Assembly: GCA_028455995.1 (NCBI GenBank)
Contig: JABELC010000004.1
Span: forward strand, 1,054,001 to 1,118,000
Source of the DNA: Scleromitrula shiraiana
Lineage: Eukaryota; Ascomycota; Leotiomycetes; Helotiales; Sclerotiniaceae
Direction of reading: 5' to 3'
DNA: 64,000 nt
Shown in pieces: positions 31,500 to 42,721 of the stretch. The notes beneath the pieces are model-generated. The model worked only from the letters and a program-made list of their open reading frames with translations, was not told where the DNA came from and did not search any database. A program made the translations under genes and the position numbers. Every line of letters begins with the position of its first letter. Position 1 is the first letter of the stretch.

Positions 31500-32330
31500 T
31501 CAATAACGATCATCATCATAATGTCTCCCATGGCTATGTTTCCTATGATGATGATCATGCTCATGATGATGATACCCCCCATGTCTATGCTCCTCATACC
31601 CACCCCCATATCCGCCATGCTCCCCCCTAGGCGGACTAACCTCCCTCCCCGTATGCACATCCTCATAGTACTCTACCTCCCTATCATTATGATCCCTCCT
31701 AACCTTCTTGATCTTATTTCCCACCAACTGTCCTATAACAATACCCGCTCCCGCTGCTAATATCTTGGACATAGTTCCCCCTCCTGCATGCGATGCTCCA
31801 GCCCATCCTGTCGCGGCCCCGAGTCCCATCGACATCAATCCTCTCTCGCCGTTGGGACCAACTTGTTCGCCAGTTGCGCCAGGAGGGAGATTAGCGCCGG
31901 GTTCAGTGTAGGTTGGTGCGAGACCGGGGGTTCCGTAGCCACCAGGGGCGGGGGAATAACCACGGTTATCGTAGGGAGCGGGTGCGAGTTGTTGGTTGTA
32001 GGGATCGGTTGATGCGGGGGGAGGGTAGGGATTTTGGGCGTAAGGAGATGGTTGTTGTTGTGGAGGGGCGCCGTAGGGTTGGGGTGGGGGGTAGGGGGAG
32101 TGAGAAGGAGAGGGAACGGCTGCTCCATAGAGAGGTTGTTGTTGTGGGGGATAGGGATTTTGTCCGTATCCGCCATTGTTGTATTCGCCTTGTGGTGGTG
32201 GTGCACCATATGGATTAGGTGGTTGAGCATAGTTTTGTTGGGGAGGATATTGAGGTGCGCCGTATGGATTTTGGGGAGGTGGTGCACCATAACCACCTTG
32301 ACCGCCGCCGTAAAATTCTTGATTTGACAT
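31500..32330 (-). CDS. Proline/glycine-rich protein with glycine-zipper segment
   Basis: Single open frame of 276 aa starting MSNQEFYGGGQGGYGAPPP. Residues 1-150 consist of PYGAPP/QNPYPP-type repeats. Residues about 160-210 form one small-residue hydrophobic helix pair (GLGAATGWAGASHAG, then ILAAGAGIVIGQLVGNKIKK) with the GxxxG spacing of glycine-zipper 2TM domains, ending in a basic patch. The tail is charged and then His/Gly-rich (GGYHHHEHDHHHRKHSHGRHYDDDRY). Fungal proteins of this layout are common and mostly uncharacterised. Membrane association of the zipper is plausible. No signal peptide. Confidence 0.75.
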   Translation of the reverse strand: MSNQEFYGGGQGGYGAPPPQNPYGAPQYPPQQNYAQPPNPYGAPPPQGEYNNGGYGQNPYPPQQQPLYGAAVPSPSHSPYPPPQPYGAPPQQQPSPYAQNPYPPPASTDPYNQQLAPAPYDNRGYSPAPGGYGTPGLAPTYTEPGANLPPGATGEQVGPNGERGLMSMGLGAATGWAGASHAGGGTMSKILAAGAGIVIGQLVGNKIKKVRRDHNDREVEYYEDVHTGREVSPPRGEHGGYGGGYEEHRHGGYHHHEHDHHHRKHSHGRHYDDDRY

Positions 32331-34659
32331 GGTGATTTTGATCTTGTGAGATGTGCGATCGACAAATAGATAGATAGTTTGTGTTGTAGATAGATGTGAA
32401 GGAGGAAGGAACGAAGAAGAGGAAAAAGTTATAGTTTGAAAGGAACAAGTGACAACTTAAATAATGACCATGAGGCACAGCTTACGTCGTAGGGCAGTGA
32501 CTTTAATTTCGATAGCCTAAAACCTAAAGCTAGTCATTATAAGCGGGGATTAAGTTGCGAATGGTTTGGTTTGGTTGGTTATGAATATCCTTAATAGAGA
32601 AATAGAGGGGCAACTGCGCCACGGCTTTCCCTTCGTACCTCGCTCACGAGCAGAGGGGAGCCACTACCCTTGCAAAAAGTAGGTCAGAGTCTTAGAGAAC
32701 TCGATTAGTGGCTCTGTGAGTGTACATGAGATATTCATTATTCTATAATCCTTCTAGAAGTCCATAGAAAATATATAACTTCATGTATGTATTATTGCGA
32801 ACTGTTTGTACATGGCATACTTGAATCTCCGAGGCGTAAATTCGGCAGTTTTTCTATATTACTAATAAGACATCGATAAAGAATTCGTCCGTCATTTTTT
32901 GGTTAATAATCTACACAATTGCTTTAATACTGGAATGTCCCTCACAGCAATAAATATGATAAGGCTCACTCCCCCTCTCTCTTTAAGCCCCAAGGCTTTC
33001 CCTCTCCTCTCCCTCACTCTCCCATTCCATTATCAACAAAGCAGGAGAAAAGAAAATAAATCAACCCCCCCCCCCCCAATAATTGCCGAATAGATCCGAG
33101 AGTGGAATCTGTCGCGCAAACTCATGGATTGCCAAGCCTTCAAGCACGGAAGAAACGGAAGAGTGGCAGAGTTGACCATGAATTCATGAGGCTGGTGCTT
33201 GGCTCTGCATTGTTTTTGTTTGTTTTTGGTGTGCCTATGCTAAGTTATGTGTTCGTACCTAAGTACGATATAATGACCTTTTTTCGGATCTTATAGATTG
33301 ATCGGGTCCGAAAATTGATGGTTCGGAGCCTAGAATCGTATACATACTGTATCTTGATTTCATCAAGTGTTGAAATACCTCCTAGAGCAATAATGTACTG
33401 TTTCTAGATCACGGGCTAGTTCAGCTCTGACTAACAAGACCCTACAATACTTATCCATTTTTGAGGTTGCTGAATGGGGCCAGTGGCTACTTCAACCATT
33501 GTCATTATTTCGGGGCCATCATATCCATTCTCTGCAAAGTGGTTGACCCTGTAGTATATCGTGCATCCCTACTTGTAAGGGAGATGGAATGTATCTCGAA
33601 CTATAATATAATTACAAGAGTGGGATTTAAATCGCGATTAAGCTCATTTGATATTGGCTCTACTGTAGACTCACTTAAACCAACCGTTGTGAAGTAGTTG
33701 ATTCTTAGCAGCATTCATTTGTTTTAGTAATCGAGGGATGTTTTATCAACTGTTGAATATTTATCATATTTCGCCAACATAAATCATTTGTTAGATAAGT
33801 TCTCTGTTCTATTACGAGGGGGCTGCTAACAAATCCAAATATGAAACTGCGCTCTAGTTCATCAAATTTTATTGTCTCCCCTTTATCAATCGTTTCGGTG
33901 CAATGAGCAACTTGAATTTCGATGGAGATTTCTACGAATGTTCTCCATACTCATAAAATTTTGAGGAGATTTGGAGTCCTCATCATAGTTAAACAAATTC
34001 AATTTCTTGCTGACATGGAGTAAATACCTCACTGATAAGGCTAGACTTGTTAATTGTTGATAATTGGAACGCGGATATGATCATAGACACAGTATGGCTA
34101 TAGATTTCCTGAGTGATGCATGGGTTACTGTTGTTATTGCTATCTGAAATGAATTTCTAGATACTAAGGATTAGTCTAGGAAATAGGAATTCAAAGGGCG
34201 GCAAGGAATCAGAGGGCTAAATCGATAAACTTATATTTTGGCATCATCAAATTTCCATATTTATGTGTTTTTATTTCCTCCAACAAATTTAGTATTGATT
34301 TTTTGACGGTTTGAAATGTTTTTATATGACATTTTTGCGTTTTGTTGGGAGATTTATTTTGAGGACCCCTCCGCTGCTAGAAAGAGTCCTATGGGAAAAG
34401 CTTCTACAAGTTGTAATTCTAAGGTATTCGATCTCTCAAGTTCTCAAATCCAATTTCGTTTTCCATCACCCGAAGGTGGATTCTATTTTTTATTTTTCTA
34501 AGTTCTATTCAAATTCTATTCTAATGATCCCAAGATCTAAATATAACAATAACTCCAACGCCCATACGCCCTAGTATGGAAAACAAAAACTCATAAGTTC
34601 TAAGTCGTAAATCGTCCCGTCACTTATACCTCCACAACTTATCGATAATCAAAAATGAT
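32331..34659. other. 2.3-kb gene-poor intergenic
   Basis: No convincing gene. It contains a 13-nt poly-C run (33065-33077) and short frames such as 33102-33296, which would encode a 64-aa peptide with one hydrophobic stretch (LGSALFLFVFGVPMLSYVFV). I could not support any of these as genes. Confidence 0.45.
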
Positions 34660-36225
34660 CTAGCCGGTGGTACGTTCTCCCCTTCCTTGTACATCCTTAT
34701 GCTTCTTATCATTCTTATCCTTCTTATCCTTCATATCCTTCTTATCCTTCATATCCTTCTTATCCCCCCTTTCCCCATTATCCTTATTATTCTTCTCCTT
34801 CCCGTTCTTATCGTTCGAGCCGGTACCACTAGACTTTGAAGCCTTCTTGCTGCCATCACTTCCTTTTGGAGCCTTGTCCCTTCCTGCCGTCTTTGACTTC
34901 CTCTTGTGAGCATCAGCGTAATTGCTATGATCAGGCTCCTCGTCATCTTGCACAGTTAGCCTTGACGTCGTTTCTTCCAATGCAGCTGCAGATGCAGCCT
35001 CTGCAGCCGAGAATAGATTTAATGATTTAATGTGCTTATTTCTGTGTCTTTCTAAATTATGCACGGAAGCCTGGACATTCTCAACACGATTCTTATGTCC
35101 AGCCCATGATTTCTTGTCTTTTTCGGTTGCCACGTATTTTCGACTCATTTCAGCACGCTGGCTTACGGTTCTAGAGTCTCGCGTTAGCATCGCATTCATA
35201 TGATCAAAAAGCACTTTGAGAAACTGACTCTACACCCTTAGGGACTGCGTCATCAATCAGTGCGATACAGTTACCATGAAAATCTTTAGAACCAAATGGC
35301 TCCCCCATGTTCATAGTAGGAGAGATTTCTCCACTTCGAACAGCCGCCTTGTATTTACCATCTTTTTTAACCTGATTTTCCTTACGGTATTCCTCGTATT
35401 CACCTTTAGCATGTTGAAATGTGGCATCGGTATCTTTGTACTGTTCGTATTGCATAGACATTGGTGAGTCTTCAGGGACACCAGCAGCAACGCCATTACG
35501 ATAATCATCAACATGTGCTGTGAATTGTCAGTTAGAGAGGCGAAGCCTAATATCATCTAGGGGTCTATTGATTTATTCATCATCTTTCGGTTGAACGATC
35601 AGGATATAATATCGTTGTAATCGATATTGAGAAATCAAAATATCAGACTGCTCAACTCATTTTCAAATAACCAGAATATGAGATGCATCAACCTCTAGTT
35701 GAATAATTAGAAGGGCAGAATTTCGAACTTCAAATTGAAAATTATCATATCCTGATTGTTCAACTGAAAGATAACAAATGAATTAGCATCTTGGGCAATT
35801 CACTTACCAGCAGGATCAGTGGGATGGGAAGAAGTGCTCCCTCTATGTTCAAACCTGCCATATTGAATAGGTTCTTTCAGAACACCTTGTGTCGCTCGAT
35901 ATTTAGTTGCACTCGCCTCGGTCAATGATGGATATGTGCTGGATTGAACAAGTGGTGCCATATGGGCAGAGACTGAGAAGTTCGAAAAGCCAGATAATGC
36001 ACCTGATGACGCGCTTGATTTTACACTATTTCGTGTGGTTGCAGAGTTTGCATATACAGCTTCGTTACTGCCATCGCTGTCTTGACTGTTCTCGCTGACA
36101 GATCTCGAGCTTCCTCTCCTTCCACCTTGAAGACTAGCATTGGTGCTAGTACTTTTATGACTCCTACGACTTTTATTACTCCTTTGACTTTGGTCATCCG
36201 AGCTGCCATGATAATCACTAGACAT
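34660..36225 (-). CDS. Ser/Lys-rich hypothetical protein with apparent frameshift
   Basis: Function not recognised. Exon 1 (36225-35809 or 35808) encodes MSSDYHGSSDDQSQRSNKSRRSHK and a Ser-rich N-terminus. A 290-nt intron (GTAAGT donor; CTAAC branch and TTCACAG acceptor) joins it to exon 2 at 35517, which continues AHVDDYRNGVAAGVPED, a Lys/Glu/Tyr helix and EPFGSKDFHGN. Around 35214-35230 the sense continues in another frame (from DDAVPKGV to FLKVLFDHMNAMLTRD) with no intron of the required phase. It then runs through an Ala-rich segment (FSAAEAASAAA) to a very Lys/Asp-rich tail with KKDMKDKKDMKDKKDK repeats. A one-base insertion or deletion fits best, so this may be a frameshifted gene or a sequence error. 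No signal peptide. Confidence 0.55.
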
Positions 36226-36658
36226 GTTGAAAAGTAGATAGTAGATGCTTTCAGGAGGAGGATGATAATACTTTTGGACGGAGGATGAGCTGGTCAGTTA
36301 GTTTCTGGAAAGTCTTGATTGTTGATATTCTATTTGAAGAGTGGGAATGTTGATTGTTGATATTCTATTTGAAGGGTGGGAATGTTGATTGTTGATATTC
36401 TATTTGAAGAGTGGGAATGGTGAATGGAATTGTTATGATAATGAAGGATATACAAGTGTTCTCCCTCTCTTATATACGTTTTGAGAGTATTGAAACTGTG
36501 TTGATTGACCTAGATGAAAAGCCAGTTTGCAGGACTCATTAAACGACTTAGGCCACCTCCCGGCGACTTATGTTTCTAGGTTAGTATGGCCTAAATGTAC
36601 AGGACTTGGGTGAAGGCCTAATATGATGCAAATTGCGCATTCCAACACAGCAGATCTC
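36226..36658. other. Upstream region with 35-nt tandem repeats
   Basis: Promoter side of the preceding minus-strand gene; it includes the tandem repeat at 36315-36419 and marks the edge of the repeat island. Confidence 0.5.
36315..36419 (+). repeat. 3 x 35-nt tandem repeat
   Basis: Three contiguous copies (36315-36349, 36350-36384, 36385-36419) of a unit beginning TTGATTGTTGATATTC and ending GTGGGAATG; copy 2 has one substitution. It lies 90-195 nt upstream of the ATG at 36225, within the likely promoter or 5' leader. Confidence 0.93.
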
Positions 36659-36993
36659 TATATCGGGTCAGGTCCCCTGACACGCCGCCTCATCTCTACG
36701 ACTCAGTACTCACGTGAGAAAAAGACCATGTGATAAAAAACAATGGATTCTAGCTAATAAACTATTTCAAAAATGTACCAAGATTCTTCTAAGACATTCG
36801 TGTACTACTAGTAATATCGGGTCAGGGACCTTGACACGCCGTCTCTTCTTTATAACTATAATATCGGGTCAAGGACCCTGATACGCCGTCTCTTCTTAAC
36901 TAATACTCACATAATAAAAATAATGGATTCTACTAGTACTCACGTGATAATAACAATGGATTCTAGCTAATAAGCTACTTTAAAAATATGCTA
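36659..36993 (+). repeat. Nested direct repeats at edge of transposon island
   Basis: A unit TATCGGGTCAGG followed by a CCTTGACACGCCGTCTC-like segment occurs at about 36660, 36814 and 36861. A second unit (ACTCACGTGATAA... AATGGATTCTAGCTAATAA) occurs at about 36709, 36905 and 36938. The mixed order suggests partial duplication of one longer element. They directly precede the LINE fragment and could be its degraded upstream part or an unrelated repeat. Confidence 0.65.
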
Positions 36994-37039
36994 GCTTATC
37001 ATAGCCTTACCAAAAGCTGAATATGTCAACCCTCTAGCG

Positions 37040-37620
37040 CTCCCTCCTTGGACAATTGTAGAGCCCCGCTCAGCCACTGACGTGCGGATTAGCGGACCCC
37101 TTGGCCGATCGAAAGAATAAGCTGCTAACTTGAAAGACTTCGAAAAGTTCCTATCAAGAATACCAGGAAGGGATCTATAGGTCTTTTCAGATGGCTCGAA
37201 ACATGAAGTTGTCGACGGTATTACAGGTAGTGGATCTGTTGTATACCAATATAACCTACAACTGGATCGACAGATCCTTTCACTTGGCCGGAATGCCGAA
37301 ATCCTTGATGCTGAAATCTTTGATGCTGAAACAGCAGCGGCCCTAAAAGGCACTCAAGCCGCCATACAACTACCCTCTAGACGTCGCGATGCGGCTCGGG
37401 TTCCACTCGACAGGGTACTCCCAATCTGGTTTCGAGTATTTCTGTAAAGTAGCCTCGGCCTGGGCCCTTCAGGCCCCGCTTACCGCTTACCGCTTACCAC
37501 ATACCACATACCCGCCTTGGCTCTGTCCGAATACGGTGGGTCCTTGGGCATCTCAACATCCCTAGAGACGAAGCAGTGAACACAACGGCCAAAAAAGGAG
37601 CGACCTTTCCTCGTCTTCTT
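37040..37620 (+). mobile_element. Decayed LINE (Tad-like) RNase H fragment
   Basis: In one frame the plus strand reads LPPWTIVEPRS, then GPLGRSKE stop AANLKDFEKFLSRIPGRDL stop VFSDGSKHEVVDG, GSGSVVYQYN, LGRNAEILDAEIFDAETAAALKG. This is the linker and first half of the RNase H domain of fungal Tad/I-clade non-LTR retrotransposons (YSDGS... DAE...AL). About 200 nt later LGHLNIPRDEAVNTTAKKGA matches the GHxxIxGNExAD..AK block of the same domain. There are at least three internal stops, a small duplication (the GAAATC...GATGCT unit) and missing sequence in between, so it is inactive. No reverse transcriptase remains in the window. The antisense frame 37353-36991 is a shadow. Confidence 0.78.
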
Positions 37621-39440
37621 GAAAAGGATCACCAAATCAAATGCAAAACAACTTGAAACAAAATTAAGACTATAAATAACTATAATTCTTACATCTTACT
37701 ATATCAATCTACTAGCGATTTTACTACATACTAGTGCTATATAAAATTCAATTACAAAAACGTTTATATTCTATACTAGTAGTACTTATAGAAGAAAAGG
37801 AAATCCTCTCTTCATTCAAAGTTTCTACTACTTTTGTAAAATCAAAAAGGCCCAAAAAACTCTTTCGAAAAACTCTCTACTACTACTAGTATCTAAGGTT
37901 ATTCTTTGGCTTTTTGGAACCACTGCATCAAGAGAGCTCGGAAATCAGCCTTTTGACTTATCTTGACAAAGTTTTATAAGGACATACTAGTACTAGTAGT
38001 ATATCTATATTCTTTTTTGATTAATGATTATTGAACTTTATAACTTCAAGTTTCTACTACTAGTAGTAGTACTAGTAGTAGTACTACAGTAAAGTTAGGT
38101 TATTAGTAACTTAATTTTTACAAAAATTATTGTTACGTTATAGGTTGTGTGATGGTAAAAAGCTGAAGTATTGGGTAACTTTGAATCTAAGAAATGTAAA
38201 TACTACTAGTACATCTATAGCAGCAATAATAAAAGACTCGGAGATAGAAATTAACACTGGCAATTAGAAGATTTATTGTATTAACTTGAAGGATGATAGT
38301 AGTAAACAAGCCTAAGTAAGGGATTAATTTATAATTAACATGCAGTAACAATATGCAGTAGCTATAGCAATATTCAGTAGTAATATGCAGTAGCAATCAT
38401 GTATTATAATAAATCTTGCTATGATAATACCTAGTACTAGTACGTAGTCTATCATATATAATACTTGTAAATTTTAGATTAGCTACTAGCTACTAGTAGT
38501 TAGAAATCCAAAGGCCTTCCTCAGGCTCTTCCTCCCCTTGTCCCACCCCCGGGAATCGAACGTGAAGGTCCGTACTTCGTCACTCGACCTCCGAGTCGGA
38601 CATAAAATAATACACACGCACTGGCACACACACATTAAAAATATACTACTACTAGTACTAGGAGTAAGATTAAGATTTTTCCAAAACTGTAACATTAATA
38701 TAGTAATAAACCCTATTTTAGGGCAAAACCGAGAATTGAATAACACTAGTAGTAGCTTCGCAATAAATCTTTTTTTTAATATCAAAGAGAACTTGAAGAA
38801 GCATTTTAACTTGCCAGTGAAGATACTAGTAGTAGTAAAAATAAGAATTAATAAATAAGCTTATATCATCATGATGATCATGATTGAGTCACTGGCCCGG
38901 GCAGGTTCTTTAACACGTCCGAGCCTGAGTCATTTATATTATATTACTACTAGTAGTTATCTCATCCTTAGACTCTTCAATATACTATCTTAGTACTACT
39001 AGTAATAATAATCTTTAATTTTTTATTCAAGTTCAAGCCTGAGTTCGAGATTTATTAAAAGATTTAACTTGAAACTTGTCAGTTTTTAATTGTAACTTCA
39101 ACTTACTTTAATATAAAAATAAATGAATCGATAAATTACTACTGCTAGTAGGAGTAATATTAAATCATTTAATAATCATAATTTTTTTAAAATTAATTTA
39201 ATGTATAAATATTAATTTTTTAATTAACTAGCCTGTATATAGTAGTACTGAGTCATATTGTTATAATTTGAAACAGTACTACTAGTAGTAAAATATAATT
39301 AGTACTTAATAAATTCTATCTTCAAGTTAAAGCAAAAATAAGAATTGAATGGCCTCGCAATAAAATCTTTCTCTTTCTCCTTCAAGTTATTATAATACTA
39401 ACTTAAAGAGAAGAGACAACGATTTAATATCAAACTAACA
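37621..39440. other. AT-rich repeat island with dense ACTAGTAGT motifs
   Basis: About 1.8 kb without a gene. Motifs built on ACTAGT/TACTAGTAGTA occur at more than a dozen places (for example about 37883, 37985, 38050-38085, 38203, 38434, 38486, 38645, 38745, 38824, 38946, 38996 and 39282). It contains the tRNA-like fragment at 38540-38601 and is followed by an F-box-like gene. Confidence 0.6.
38540..38601 (-). repeat. tRNA-like / SINE-like fragment
   Basis: On the minus strand the 62-nt stretch starts GTCCGAC and ends GTGGGAC, which pair as a 7-bp acceptor-like stem with one mismatch. GGTCGAGTGAC resembles a pol III A box, and CGTTCGATTCCC is almost a perfect B box (T-arm). The anticodon arm is too short for a functional tRNA. 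I infer a tRNA-derived SINE or tRNA pseudogene. A GT-rich stretch (TGTGTGTGCCAGTGCGTGTG) lies just upstream on the same strand. Confidence 0.4.
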
Positions 39441-40867
39441 ATGGACAACTTCAACTTGCTTCCGGTCGAAACAATTCAAGCTATCTTGTGTAGTATCGAT
39501 AATATTCCCGATCTAAAGTCTATCATCCTTACCTGCAACGTCGTATATAAAGCTTTCATCTCAGCAGACCAACTCATTCTCAAGCAAGTACTTACAAATG
39601 AGATAGATACTGAGGTATTACCTGAAGCGCTTCTGACTGCTCTCGTCGCACGGCAGGTACCTTTTGAGGATGGCCTTCCTGAATTTGGCACACGCTTTCT
39701 CGAGAACGGCCGGAACGTGAATCTCAAAGTCCTCTCGAATCTCAGCATATCTGAAGCCTTATTCTTGAGTCGACTTAATTCCCACGTTAACTATTTCACC
39801 AGGGATTTCATATCTAAAGCTTTCGCATCGCGATTTTTTACGAATGACTCACGGGTGACTGGTCCATATCCAGCCTCCAATCAGGAGATATGGAGAATCC
39901 AACGATCTTTTTACTGTTTTCAAATCTACTGTTACATGGTAAATAAGAAGAATTCTGGTATTAAATCAATTGATCGAAACAAAATATTCTTTGATTATTT
40001 TTCAGTCTGGGAAAAAGAACAGTTAGCTTGTGTTCATGATTATTTGTTTCGCGTTATTACTCCCGGTATGTTCCATTCCGATTGATATTTTTGCAAAACA
40101 CCAATTAACGCTCCAATCCAGGATACGATGAACTCGCAGATCATGACGTGGAATGGGGCGAATTACCGGTGAGCTATGCTTCTATTGACGAGCCATGGTG
40201 TATTGAACCATTCATCGCTCGTGGTCTTTTTGCCCTCCGTGATATGGTGGAGGCCACGAACTATGAACAACTTCTCGAAGCCTATCGCTCAGATTATCCA
40301 AATTGCGATGCACAATTTCTTGACCAAGGGCTGGAGAATTCTACCAAGGATCTTGCAATGGGTGATCATTTATGGCTCGAAGACTACACTGAGGAGGAAT
40401 ACGAGGAATCTTTCAAGAATATCGTATGGTGCAACGATGGGAATGAAGGGCCCGAGCTTATATGGAGATGGGCACACCAATCTTCGTCGTATGAACAGTT
40501 CGTTCTTGGCGAGACTCATAGATTCGACCGAGAATGGGGGTATGTAATGTGGGATTATAACCGAGTTTCAAAACTGTGTGTTTTGGAAACTCCGTGGATA
40601 GATATGCCAGATTATGGGTATGAACTTGAAGATAAACCATCGAGACCATCACAAGAATCTCTAGATAGGAGGGATAAAATCTGGCTTGCTGGTGGAAGGG
40701 GATGGTGGAGTGCTGAGGATGAAAGTAAAATCGTTTGGCCACATGGCTGTGCGCCATGGGATATGCCACCAAAGCCAGAGAGATGGAATCCGAAAGATGG
40801 AAAGTCAATTGATGAGGCAAAGGACTTCCTCAGGAGATTGGATCTACGATCACCCAAATCCCCATAA
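39441..40867 (+). CDS. F-box-like domain protein (hypothetical)
   Basis: Exons 39441-40065 and 40122-40867 (56-nt intron, GTATGT donor, ATTAAC branch, TCCAG acceptor) give 456 aa. Residues 6-40, LLPVETIQAILCSIDN and IPDLKSIILTCNVVYKAF, fit the F-box pattern (LP.E....I......L......C......). The remainder, with Trp-rich segments such as YDELADHDVEWGELP and CIEPFIARGLFALRDMVEA, matches large fungal families of F-box hypothetical proteins. An F-box would connect it to Skp1-cullin ubiquitin ligases, but no substrate is suggested. It lies immediately beside the repeat island; such genes often expand near transposon-rich DNA. Start at the first ATG after an A-rich leader (aacaATGG). Confidence 0.75.
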
Positions 40868-42721
40868 AGTAGGTATTATTTTATGTACTGTGCAACTCAC
40901 AATCATCTGTTCCACTTCTACGTCCACATATCATACAACGCTTCTAATAGAATTATGTTATCCATACTGCTCTGTGATTTTTGTATGAGGAAATTGTATA
41001 TCTAGTAACGACAAAAGTTCCTCGACCTTCCTAATTCAAATGGGTGAGGAATTAAACATCACTCAGCTCCCAGTGTCGTAATATCTTTGATTCAAAATTC
41101 ACAGTATTATTGCAATATCTTTTGGTATATCGGAGTCCATACCAACATTTTCAACCAACACCCCACCAGACCCGCTCGAACTTAACCGCACGCTGGCGTC
41201 ATCATCCTCAACATCACTCAGCCCTAGATATCGTATATTGACATTTCGTGTGATGCCCGATTCGGTATCTCTCGCGTTTGCATGAGATATTCCATTCTTC
41301 CCGTTGAGAGGGTGAGTGTGGCTTGATTTTTCTTGCGGGATTTATTTTAGTAGTTCTGCGAACCTTACTTTGCTCGCCGATGTATTCGTATTTCTGTTGG
41401 ATTGTTACGAAAGAGAGCGATTACGAATCAACATTTGGAACACAAATAAATATTTCAATAGGTGTGGAATTGGTGCGGCGATGTTTATCGGCTCAACTAG
41501 ATGTCGAATCCATGTCGATTTAATGATCCTCCTGTCCATCAAGATGGTTTTAACGAGTACGTAGATTGCTCCAACCTCCTGAATGGATTCGATATTACAA
41601 AGTTTTAAACATCGTACTGCAATCTAGAATAGTAAGTAAACACATTGGATCATGGAATTTTTTCAAAACAGACTAGCGAGACCAAAATTCCGTCCTGTTA
41701 ACCGAACGTTGTCGTGTTTGCTCTGCGCCTAAAACGGCCCGGCCTATTTCATTCCAAGTATCCAAAAAACTTAAACGAAGCTGGAGATATTTCGCGCTGA
41801 CCATGAGAACATTTTCAACCAAGCCAACGCCATTATCAAGACTCCCGTACATTGCCTTGTACGCAGGAATGATGGCTTAGTACCAAAGAGCTGTCTATGG
41901 AAAATGTTGGAGGAGAGGCAGGCTCATTCTGGCAAGATTTGCCTTCACGCTCTGTCAGTCTATTACCACGACTACCACAGAGTGGACAGCCTGGAACGTC
42001 CTCAACCTTCACGTTTCCTGGACGCAACACATCATCAACTCTTGAAACGAGACGGCCGCATCGCTGTATTTGCTTGTCCAATTTATGTGTTCAATTAGAT
42101 GATGCTCGGGGACGAGGTTGTTTTTTCCTAGAGCATACCTGTACTTTATCGATCGGAAATATGGTATATGGGGGATTAGAAAAAGCTCATTGGAATGCTT
42201 TGAAGGCGTTGATAGTAGCCAGTACATCTGCCTTCTCATCAACTCCGTAGCAAAAGGAGTTTGGAGGTTGTTATTCTGCGTGGAAGATAACATAACGGTC
42301 TGCGACTAAATTGTCAGCACAGCTGTCAACTGCTAGAAAATCTCATTCAAGTAGATGCCCTAAGTTATTGTAGGTTTGACATGTGCAATGATAATCTCCC
42401 CCGATCCGTGAACCACAATTGGTGACGCGACAATAATCACCACCACTAATGTCGCTCCATTTGTTCACTGCTGTAAATTCCTCGGCACGCACTGAGTCCT
42501 ACAGCACCGGTATCAATATAAGATGGCATAGCACTAACCTGTCATAAATAGCATGTAGGTGATGGATTTTCTTTCATCTTGTTTCTCTCCTAGAAGATAT
42601 TAGAACTAATCATGTGTATATATTCTTGCTCCCAATAAATTGAATGCTAAAATGCATAATAAGGAGATCCGGCCAAGTGCAAGGAATATGGTGTTGGAAT
42701 TTCTCCGGGAGGTCCAGAAAT
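40868..42721. other. 1.85-kb intergenic, no gene supported
   Basis: Several overlapping short frames on both strands around 41836-42310, one with a CPLCGSRG motif on the minus strand, do not join into a recognisable protein. Possibly a decayed gene. Confidence 0.4.

Noticed and set aside
33102..33296. 64-aa frame with one hydrophobic segment
   Set aside because: Too short, follows a poly-C run, and has no family match or supporting context.
36991..37353. 120-aa minus-strand frame in the repeat island
   Set aside because: It is antisense to the recognisable LINE RNase H reading on the plus strand.
41836..42310. Overlapping short frames on both strands, one with CPLCG
   Set aside because: They cannot be joined into a single protein and no zinc-finger pattern is completed.
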